From: UBA11222 sp030652895
Lineage (GTDB): Bacteria; Pseudomonadota; Alphaproteobacteria; UBA11222
Direction of reading: 5' to 3'
NCBI GenBank assembly: GCA_038318895.1
Contig: JBBQCS010000123.1
Location: 1-5,980, forward strand
DNA: 5,980 nucleotides
Shown here piece after piece: positions 1-5,003 of the stretch (its first letter is position 1; each line of letters starts with the position of its first letter). The notes beneath the pieces are model-generated. The model was not told the DNA's origin and did not search any database. It saw nothing but the letters and a program-made list of their open reading frames with translations. Made by a program: the position numbers and the translations under genes.

Positions 1-1062
1 AATGTTATCGACCCGCTGGATCTGATCGATCAGTTTGGCGCGGACGCATTGCGCTTTACCCTGGCGGCGCAGGCCGCACAGGGGCGCGACATCAAACTGG
101 CCCCTGCCCGCGTTGAAGGCTATCGCAATTTCGTCACCAAGCTGTGGAACGCCGCGCGTTTTAGCGAAATGAATGAATGCAGGCGCGTGGAAAATTTTGA
201 TCCCGCATCGTGCAGGCTGGCGCTGAACCGCTGGATTGGCGGCGAACTGGCGCGCGCACAGACCCGCGTTACTGAAGCCATCGAGGCGCACCGGTATAAT
301 GATGCGGCCAATGCGCTGTATCAATTTGCCTGGCATGTGTTTTGTGACTGGTATGTGGAATTTTCGAAACCCGCGCTAAGCGGCGATGACGTTGCCGCGC
401 GCGATGAAACCCGCGCCATGACCGCGTGGGTTTTTGATCAGCTGCTGATCCTGCTGCATCCGGTCATGCCGTTCGTGACCGAAGAATTATGGGCCCTTAC
501 CGGCGAATGGGGCACACCGCGTGACGGTATGCTGATGCTTGCCCACTGGCCACGCGATCTTGACCGGTTAATTGATCCGGGGGCGGATCAGGAGATGGAT
601 TGGGTCATTCGCCTGATCACCGCCGTGCGTTCGGTGCGCGCGGAACTGAATGTGCCTGCTGGCGCGAAAATTCCCCTGCTGATCAAGGGTGCGAACGGTG
701 AAACCCAAAGCCGGTTGCAAGACCATGATGGCGTCATCACCCGCCTGGCGCGGCTGGCGTCCGTGACTGGCGCACCCGAAACTTTACCGCAAGGCGCGGT
801 GCAGGAAGTGCTGGGAGAAGCAACCCTGATCCTGCCTCTGGCCGAAGTGATCGACATCAAGGCGGAACGCGCGCGATTGCAGAAATCGCTGGAAAAGCTG
901 GACGCGGAAATCGCCAAAGCGCAAACCAAACTCGGTAACGCCGCGTTTGTCGATCGCGCGCCCGCGCATGTAATCGAAACCGAACGCGAACGTCTGGCCG
1001 AACAGCAAACAACCCGCGCCCGCCTTTCAGAAGCTGTGGCCCGGTTAAGCAGTGCGGCGTAA
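1..1062 (+). CDS. valS: Valyl-tRNA synthetase, C-terminal part (5' end outside window)
   Basis: ValS charges tRNA-Val with valine in the cytoplasm; it is a class Ia synthetase. The frame is open from base 1, and the first residues (NVIDPLDLIDQFGADALR) are those that directly follow the KMSKS loop, so the Rossmann catalytic core and editing domain lie upstream. Visible residues, numbered from base 1: GYRNFVTKLWNAARF at about 40-54 and the anticodon-binding helical domain with FCDWYVE at 114-120 and LLHPVMPFVTEELW at 151-164. The stretch VRSVRAELNVPAGAKIP at 209-225 follows. The charged C-terminal arm at about 283-350 is predicted coiled coil and contacts the tRNA; its LGNAAFVDRAP segment at 311-321 is typical of ValS. 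The gene ends in TAA at 1060-1062. Nothing looks damaged. It converges with the sulfotransferase gene, whose stop codon is only 15 bp away. The family call is firm; IleS and LeuS lack this coiled-coil arm. Confidence 0.96.
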   Translation, partial: NVIDPLDLIDQFGADALRFTLAAQAAQGRDIKLAPARVEGYRNFVTKLWNAARFSEMNECRRVENFDPASCRLALNRWIGGELARAQTRVTEAIEAHRYNDAANALYQFAWHVFCDWYVEFSKPALSGDDVAARDETRAMTAWVFDQLLILLHPVMPFVTEELWALTGEWGTPRDGMLMLAHWPRDLDRLIDPGADQEMDWVIRLITAVRSVRAELNVPAGAKIPLLIKGANGETQSRLQDHDGVITRLARLASVTGAPETLPQGAVQEVLGEATLILPLAEVIDIKAERARLQKSLEKLDAEIAKAQTKLGNAAFVDRAPAHVIETERERLAEQQTTRARLSEAVARLSSAA

Positions 1063-1077
1063 TCCGTAACGGATCGT

Positions 1078-1992
1078 TTAACCCAACGTCCCCTTCTCGA
1101 TCCATTTCGCCAGCTCCGGCGAAAGCCGCTCTCGCAGTGTTTTTTCATACACGGCCAGTTCCTCCGGGCCAAGAACGTCACGCCACTGACCACTCTCGCC
1201 TTTGTTGAAGAAATTACCCGGCTCGCGCCAGATGCCGGTTTTTGCGTCGGGCGCCAGCATATCGGACTTCTGTTTCATGTTCTCGAACCGGGCCGCATCG
1301 ATCAGCGCAGGCCACAATTTTTCTTCAACCTGAATGCCAAGCACCTGCGCCATACGGCGCATCTGACCGCCCAGATCCTTCTTCATATCGTCGAAATGGA
1401 AAAAATGGATATTCGGCAGATGCCGGTAATCCCAGAAACTTTTTATATAGGGCAGGACACCCGTTGGATTATCCGTAGCGCCAGGCGTACCGGTCGCGGT
1501 GATCTCATTGATGAACCGTTCGCCTATTTCCTTCGCCTGCGGATGCGGCATCTTCGCGCCGGGTTTGGGGTTGGCCAGAAATTTGCCCATAAACTCCGGA
1601 TTTATATTGGCGAAATGGCTGCCAAACGACATGAACGCATCGCGCGGGTCGCGGCCAACGCACACATAGGTGGTGTTCTCAAAATAGGGCAGCCCATCGA
1701 ACGGTGTATGGGTCTTAATGAAACGGCGATGGGTTTGCGCCTCAAGACGGGCCAGCACTTCGTCAATAGGCGTAATCAGCATATCCAGCCAGGGCGTATA
1801 ATCACTGAGCGGATGTTCAAATTCGGTTTTCTGAAAGACCAGCAGTGCGCAAATCATCTGGGTCCAGGTGGTGCCGCATTTGGCCGGCGTGCACACAAAA
1901 ATATCGCCATCACGCGATTGGAAATCTTTCCATCGGGTGCTGTCCATTATAAAGCTCTGATAGATTTCCGAAGGTTTTTGCGCGCGCCTCAA
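1078..1992 (-). CDS. PAPS-dependent sulfotransferase (Sulfotransfer_1 family)
   Basis: This is a 304-residue cytosolic-type sulfotransferase that would move a sulfuryl group from PAPS to an alcohol, phenol or amine; the acceptor cannot be told from sequence. Seen: the 5'-phosphosulfate loop CTPAKCGTTW at 34-43 with Lys38; IKTHTP at 92-97 with His95, the likely catalytic base as in SULT enzymes; the 3'-phosphate site VGRDPRDAFMSFGSHF at 112-127 with Arg114 and Ser122; and the C-terminal NKGESGQWRD at 263-272, matching the family RKGxxGxW motif. Length fits SULT1-like proteins. The start is taken as TTG at 1992 because AGGGGG lies 7 nt upstream (2005-2000), an in-frame stop sits two codons upstream, and homologues usually carry residues before the DSTRW segment. 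The internal ATG at 1947 has no ribosome binding site. It has no signal peptide. It is codirectional with the lpxR-like gene but 245 bp away, so probably its own transcription unit. Confidence 0.9.
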   Translation of the reverse strand: MRRAQKPSEIYQSFIMDSTRWKDFQSRDGDIFVCTPAKCGTTWTQMICALLVFQKTEFEHPLSDYTPWLDMLITPIDEVLARLEAQTHRRFIKTHTPFDGLPYFENTTYVCVGRDPRDAFMSFGSHFANINPEFMGKFLANPKPGAKMPHPQAKEIGERFINEITATGTPGATDNPTGVLPYIKSFWDYRHLPNIHFFHFDDMKKDLGGQMRRMAQVLGIQVEEKLWPALIDAARFENMKQKSDMLAPDAKTGIWREPGNFFNKGESGQWRDVLGPEELAVYEKTLRERLSPELAKWIEKGTLG

Positions 1993-1999
1993 GTGTTAT

Positions 2000-2005
2000 C
2001 CCCCT
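2000..2005 (-). promoter_or_regulatory. Ribosome binding site deciding the TTG start of the sulfotransferase
   Basis: On the minus strand AGGGGG is followed by 7 nt (ATAACAC) and then TTG at 1992-1990. The spacing is optimal, and the next in-frame ATG (1947) has no comparable purine-rich site, so this site selects the rare TTG start. Confidence 0.6.
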
Positions 2006-2008
2006 GAT

Positions 2009-2033
2009 CACAATAAAATTTTTCTGCACAATA
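2009..2033. repeat. Direct repeat CACAATA x2 in the sulfotransferase leader
   Basis: CACAATA occurs at 2009-2015 and again at 2027-2033, 18 bp apart start to start, inside an AT-rich patch between the candidate -10 box and the ribosome binding site. Two equal sites on DNA just downstream of a promoter could be a repressor operator, but two 7-bp copies in AT-rich DNA can also occur by chance. Confidence 0.3.
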
Positions 2034-2062
2034 TTCTTACCCCCCGCCGCGGTCAGATTCAA
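2033..2062 (-). promoter_or_regulatory. Candidate sigma-70-type promoter of the sulfotransferase gene
   Basis: Read on the minus strand, TTGAAT (2062-2057) is separated by 18 nt from AAGAAT (2038-2033). Each box matches the consensus at four of six positions. This would give a leader of roughly 35 nt before the TTG start. The spacer contains a run of six G. It is a motif match only; the spacer is one nt longer than ideal. Confidence 0.3.
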
Positions 2063-2178
2063 TCCACTTGGACAGTTCCAGGCACTCACCTCATATTTTT
2101 TGGCGGCGGTTCCAGCGTCCGGGCGTGCCACAGCAGTTGCCGGTTGCGGCGTTGACGCGAAACGTTGCGGCACCAAAC

Positions 2179-2198
2179 GGCCGCGCAATTGCGCGCCC
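2179..2198. repeat. GC-rich palindrome downstream of the lpxR-like gene, possible transcript end hairpin
   Basis: CGCGCAATTGCGCG at 2182-2195 is a perfect 14-bp palindrome. It extends to 20 bp (2179-2198) with one C-C mismatch. It lies about 40 nt past the stop codon of the lpxR-like gene. In RNA it would form a short GC stem with an AAUU loop, which could end or stabilise the znuCB-lpxR transcript. No U-tract follows on the minus strand, so a classical intrinsic terminator is not supported. A protein-binding site is the other option. The rest of the 1993-2237 gap shows no convincing gene. Confidence 0.3.
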
Positions 2199-2237
2199 TC
2201 CCGCCTCCGGGTCATAATAATTTTGTCAGCATGAAAT

Positions 2238-3275
2238 CTAATATGCGTAGGACAGGCTTACGGCGCCGAATTGATCGGGCTTATCCTGACCATCAAACTC
2301 CTTTGATCGCATCACATATGTAAAGGCCATTCGCACTTGCGAAACGGTCAACACCAGGCCGCCCAGCAGATCACCCACGGCAACCTTCCTGTCCACACTA
2401 CGGCTGTTTGCAAACGTATTGCCGTCAAGAAAGATGTTTCGCGCCACAGCCCGTGCTTCGGCCCCCGCGAACACATACCACGCGATCGTACCGTTTTCCT
2501 GACCGTAATTTGGCTCGAAAAATCCTGAACCCGGAAGGCTTGGCCGAATGCGCGGCGGCCCGTAATCCCGTGGCAGCCCGTCGCCTAAACGGACCGTAGC
2601 GCCCGCGGCGCCGTACGTGAAAACATTGCCCAACGCCCCGCCATAATGCGGCGTAAAATCAAATTGCAGAAATGACGCGAGATCCCGCACCTTGGCGCGA
2701 TGCTTGCGCTCGTAATACAATACTACTCCCGGCTCGTTTTTGAGCTGGTGGCTCCATCCCTCTGGTTTGTCGATATTGAACATGCTGTGCCATCCGCGTT
2801 GCACCTGGCGTCCCATCGCGGCGGGACCGACAATGCCAAAATCCAGTTCCAGATTTTCCAGCAGGCAATTCTCGGACTCACCCCCCGAGCAGGCGTCCGC
2901 TTCCGACACCAGACCAACGCTGCCATACAGCCAACCCGCATAGGGCCGGTCATTCCTGGCCGGATTGCGCAGATTGATATCCTCGGGTGTATAGATGTTC
3001 TGACCGCCCCCGACACTAAAGCGCAAATTCGTACCAGGCGAAAAAAAGGGCAGTCGTCGGGCCGTGTCAATCAGCCGTTCCGGACGTGTATTGGGGGGCG
3101 TCAGCCAACTGATGCGAATACCATTGCTGTAATGTCTGTCACCGGCATCCGCAAAAAAATCATTCTCCGCCTGCAAATTGATGACACCGCCCGACGCGGC
3201 CAACGCACCAGACGACTGACACACTATTACGAAGGCCGCAGCAGCAAAACCACGCACACAAGATACGGAAAACAT
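2238..3275 (-). CDS. LpxR-like outer-membrane lipid A deacylase family protein (DUF2219)
   Basis: This is a 345-residue precursor. Residues 1 to about 26 form a signal peptide (hydrophobic core AAAAFVIV, cleavage near ALA/AS), and the chain ends in Tyr (LSYAY), a typical outer-membrane beta-barrel C-terminus. Family hallmarks: AEND at 36-39, HYSNGIR at 48-54, TPEDI at 96-100, DRPYAGWLYGS at 109-119, and a QRGWH...GW..QLKNEPG block at 159-183. In Salmonella LpxR, a Ca2+-dependent enzyme that removes the 3'-acyloxyacyl group of lipid A, the active site includes an Asn-Asp pair and a His. Asn38/Asp39 and His163 are the likely counterparts here, although true lipid A activity is inferred. The mature chain has only two cysteines (129 and 137), in one loop. 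The start at 3275 is preferred over in-frame ATGs up to 3419 because the signal peptide begins there and AGGAG (3291-3287) precedes it. The gene follows znuB by 7 bp. Many DUF2219 members are uncharacterised, so no symbol is assigned. Confidence 0.87.
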   Translation of the reverse strand: MFSVSCVRGFAAAAFVIVCQSSGALAASGGVINLQAENDFFADAGDRHYSNGIRISWLTPPNTRPERLIDTARRLPFFSPGTNLRFSVGGGQNIYTPEDINLRNPARNDRPYAGWLYGSVGLVSEADACSGGESENCLLENLELDFGIVGPAAMGRQVQRGWHSMFNIDKPEGWSHQLKNEPGVVLYYERKHRAKVRDLASFLQFDFTPHYGGALGNVFTYGAAGATVRLGDGLPRDYGPPRIRPSLPGSGFFEPNYGQENGTIAWYVFAGAEARAVARNIFLDGNTFANSRSVDRKVAVGDLLGGLVLTVSQVRMAFTYVMRSKEFDGQDKPDQFGAVSLSYAY

Positions 3276-3282
3276 TAGTAGA

Positions 3283-4080
3283 TTAACTCCTGAAGGGCCT
3301 GCGTCCGAACACCAGACCACATAAAAACAGCAACAATGCGGCAAGAACAATGGAGGGACCCGACGGGGTATCGAAGTGCAAAGAACCATACAGGCCCCCC
3401 ACAACTGCCGCACTTCCATATAACGCGGCTAACACTGCCATGGTTCCCGGCCCATTCGCAAAACGCCGCGCGCAGGCCGCAGGGATCAACAAGAGTGAGG
3501 TGATTAACAGCGCGCCGGTGATTTTCATTGCCGCCGCGATCAGAAACGCAATCAACAGCATGAAACCTGCCCGCACCGCGTCCACCTTCACGCCCTCGGC
3601 GCGGGCCAGTTCTTCATGTACGGTCATCGCCAATAATGGCCGCCACAGCAAGAGCAACAGGGCCAGTGACACACCGCCGCCGCCCGCTATCCATGCGATA
3701 TCCATCATGCCAACCGACAGCAGATCGCCAAACAGATAGACCATCAGATCAAGCCGGATGCCCTGCATCAGGCTGAGCGCGATCATCCCCAGCGATAATG
3801 CGGAATGCGACAAAATCCCCAGCACCGTGTCGCTGGCAAGCGTCCGGTTGGCCCCCATCCCGGCCAGAATCAGCGCCAGTACAATACTCACCGCCAGCAC
3901 GCCCAGAACGGGATCAACCCCCAACAACAGCCCAAGCGCCACCCCCAGCAAGGCCGAATGCGCCATGGTGTCGCCAAAATACGCCATGCGCCGCCACACG
4001 ATGAAACAACCCGCAGGCCCGGCCACCAACGCCACGCAAACACCCGCTATCAGCGCGCGGGTAAAAAAATCAGTGATCAT
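3283..4080 (-). CDS. znuB: Zinc ABC transporter permease ZnuB (ABC-3 family)
   Basis: A 265-residue integral inner-membrane protein, close in length to E. coli ZnuB. It would form the transmembrane channel through which zinc from a periplasmic binding protein is moved, driven by ZnuC. Several hydrophobic segments span the chain (about 8-28, 43-74, 86-105, 115-150, 171-204, 214-233, 243-259). ABC-3 permease hallmarks are RRMAYFGDTMAHSALLG at 30-46, HEELARAEG at 155-163, KITGALLITSLLLIPAACAR at 186-205 and DTPSGPSIV at 237-245. The start at 4080 has GAAGG 8 nt upstream (4093-4089) and overlaps the end of znuC by 11 bp; the in-frame ATGs at 4095 and 4101 are less likely. The family also transports manganese or iron; zinc is preferred because of the ZnuC-like partner with a His-rich tail. 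The binding protein gene is not in the window. Confidence 0.93.
   Translation of the reverse strand: MITDFFTRALIAGVCVALVAGPAGCFIVWRRMAYFGDTMAHSALLGVALGLLLGVDPVLGVLAVSIVLALILAGMGANRTLASDTVLGILSHSALSLGMIALSLMQGIRLDLMVYLFGDLLSVGMMDIAWIAGGGGVSLALLLLLWRPLLAMTVHEELARAEGVKVDAVRAGFMLLIAFLIAAAMKITGALLITSLLLIPAACARRFANGPGTMAVLAALYGSAAVVGGLYGSLHFDTPSGPSIVLAALLLFLCGLVFGRRPFRS
3287..3291 (-). promoter_or_regulatory. Ribosome binding site of the lpxR-like gene, inside the znuB 3' end
   Basis: On the minus strand AGGAG is formed by the last two sense codons of znuB (AGG AGT), followed by its TAA stop and, 7 nt later, the ATG at 3275. The 11-nt spacing is slightly long. Placing the site inside the upstream reading frame implies that ribosomes finishing znuB help start the lpxR-like gene. 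Confidence 0.65.
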
Positions 4081-4861
4081 GCGCGGAACCTTCATGCGCA
4101 TGATCTGCCGGCACAACGTCACCCGAAAGCGTGTGGTCATGGTCATGGCCGTGCGGGCCATGCGCGTATAGCGCAAAGGCTTCCGCCGCTCGCGGGCCGA
4201 ACAGACGCAAATATTCCGGGTCCTTGGCCACCATGGCGGGCGTCCCCGCACAGCATAGATGCTGGTTCAGGCACAACACCCGGTCCGTAGCCGCCATGAC
4301 CAGATGCAGATCGTGCGACACCATCAATACCGCACAGCCATGCCGGTCACGAATATCACTGATCAGACGGTACAGTTCAGCCTGGCCGCCAAAATCCACC
4401 CCCTGCACCGGTTCGTCCAGCACCAGCAAATCCGGATTGCGCAACAGGGCGCGCGCCAGAAGTACGCGCTGCAACTCGCCACCGGAAAGGGTTTGCGCCT
4501 GCGCCACAATCAGATGCGCGACCCCGGTTTCAGCCAGCGCAGATTCAATTTCTGTCTGGCTGGCCCGGCAGGTCAGCGTCATCAGCCGCGCCACGGATAG
4601 CGGCAGCACCGGATCAATATCGAATTTTTGCGGCAAATAGCCAATGCGCAATCCGGCCCGGCGCACCACCGCGCCATGATCCGGGCGCATCAGCCCGAGC
4701 AAAACCCGCACCAGGGTGCTTTTGCCCGCCCCATTCGGCCCGATCAGGGTGATAATTTCACCCGGCCCGATGGATAAATCCACATGCGCCAGAATACGCC
4801 GCCCGCCAATACTGAGATCGAGCCCGGTTGCATCAACCAGAGGTGTCGTGTTTTGCATCAT
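4070..4861 (-). CDS. znuC: Zinc ABC transporter ATP-binding protein ZnuC with His-rich tail
   Basis: A 263-residue cytoplasmic ATPase that pairs with ZnuB. Every catalytic motif is intact: Walker A GPNGAGKST at 41-49, Q-loop YLPQKF with Gln78, signature LSGGELQ at 125-131, Walker B LLVLDE at 145-150, and the switch His183 in VSHDL. The HLCCAGTP...DPEYLRLFG stretch at 201-222 resembles the ZnuC C-terminal region. The last 30 residues hold nine histidines (234, 237, 239, 241, 243, 254, 256, 261, 263) with Asp and Glu between them, a probable zinc-binding tail. Two adjacent ATGs (4861 and 4858) are possible starts; both have a poor ribosome binding site. An in-frame ATG at 4927 would add 22 residues unlike the family and would run through the operator-like DNA, so it was not used. 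First gene of the znuC-znuB-lpxR-like set. Confidence 0.93.
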   Translation of the reverse strand: MMQNTTPLVDATGLDLSIGGRRILAHVDLSIGPGEIITLIGPNGAGKSTLVRVLLGLMRPDHGAVVRRAGLRIGYLPQKFDIDPVLPLSVARLMTLTCRASQTEIESALAETGVAHLIVAQAQTLSGGELQRVLLARALLRNPDLLVLDEPVQGVDFGGQAELYRLISDIRDRHGCAVLMVSHDLHLVMAATDRVLCLNQHLCCAGTPAMVAKDPEYLRLFGPRAAEAFALYAHGPHGHDHDHTLSGDVVPADHAHEGSAHDH

Positions 4862-4895
4862 TGCCAACCGTCGCGATCTGTTAATTCCGCCTATG

Positions 4896-4916
4896 CAATG
4901 CCATAATATGGTGCCT
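4896..4916. promoter_or_regulatory. Zur-box-like operator candidate upstream of znuC
   Basis: CCATAATATGG (4901-4911) is a perfect odd-centred palindrome around A4906. Alphaproteobacterial Zur sites have the form AATGTTATA-N-TATAACATT; here the left arm reads AATGCCATA and the right arm keeps only TAT, so it is a partial match. It lies 35-60 bp upstream of znuC, where a zinc repressor is expected. On the minus strand it includes TATTAT (4908-4903), a possible -10 box, with TTGTGA (4929-4924) as a weak -35 at a short 15-nt spacing. A bound repressor would block that box. Assignment to Zur is inferred from the palindrome and the znuC context. Confidence 0.35.
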
Positions 4917-4945
4917 AACGCGATCACAAAGCGGTACTATGGCAT
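4898..4945. repeat. 8-bp inverted repeat ATGCCATA / TATGGCAT in the divergent promoter region
   Basis: ATGCCATA at 4898-4905 and its exact reverse complement TATGGCAT at 4938-4945 are centred 40 bp apart. The left copy is also the left arm of the candidate znuC operator; the right copy overlaps TACTAT (4935-4940), a possible -10 of the plus-strand oxidoreductase. It could be a pair of half-sites for one regulator serving both directions. Confidence 0.35.
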
Positions 4946-4955
4946 GATCAATCGA

Positions 4956-4980
4956 CCGGCGCTGGCTCAACGGCGCCCGG
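4956..4980 (+). other. GC-rich hairpin in the leader of the oxidoreductase gene
   Basis: CCGGCGCTG (4956-4964) can pair with CGGCGCCCGG (4971-4980) to give nine pairs, one of them G-U, with a single bulged C at 4976 and a six-base loop. It ends 12 nt before the ribosome binding site, so it leaves that site free. A role in mRNA stability or regulation is possible but not shown. Confidence 0.25.
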
Positions 4981-4992
4981 ATCACAGGGTTC

Positions 4993-4998
4993 AGGAGG
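4993..4998 (+). promoter_or_regulatory. Strong ribosome binding site of the oxidoreductase
   Basis: AGGAGG is a full Shine-Dalgarno match, 5 nt before the ATG at 5004. It fixes the start and contrasts with the poor site of the divergent znuC. Confidence 0.7.
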
Positions 4999-5003
4999 GA
5001 ACA

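Noticed and set aside
1062..1074. ATCCG-TAA-CGGAT hairpin between the convergent valS and sulfotransferase genes
   Set aside because: The stem is only 5 bp with a 3-nt loop and no T-tract on either strand, so it is too weak to call a terminator.
588..1193. 201-codon open frame on the minus strand
   Set aside because: Antisense to the conserved valS 3' end and overlapping the sulfotransferase 3' end in another frame; composition is that of a shadow frame.
1396..2007. 203-codon open frame on the plus strand
   Set aside because: It lies antisense to the sulfotransferase, whose PAPS motifs are unmistakable. The translation has no recognisable domain and no ribosome binding site.
2067..2101. Small hairpin (2067-2082) followed by a T6 run (2096-2101) on the plus strand
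   Set aside because: The T run is about 14 nt beyond a weak stem that includes a G-T pair, and no plus-strand gene ends nearby, so an intrinsic terminator is not supported.
1910..2215. 101-codon minus-strand frame spanning the gap and the sulfotransferase 5' end
   Set aside because: It covers the candidate promoter and ribosome binding site, has no ribosome binding site before its ATG, and its translation matches no family I recognise.
2700..3278. 192-codon open frame on the plus strand
   Set aside because: Antisense to the lpxR-like gene; low-complexity, Arg/Thr-rich translation without family features.
3276..3419. 48-residue N-terminal extension of the lpxR-like protein
   Set aside because: It would place a Cys/Pro-rich segment before an evident signal peptide and overlap znuB by over 130 bp; the start at 3275 has its own ribosome binding site.
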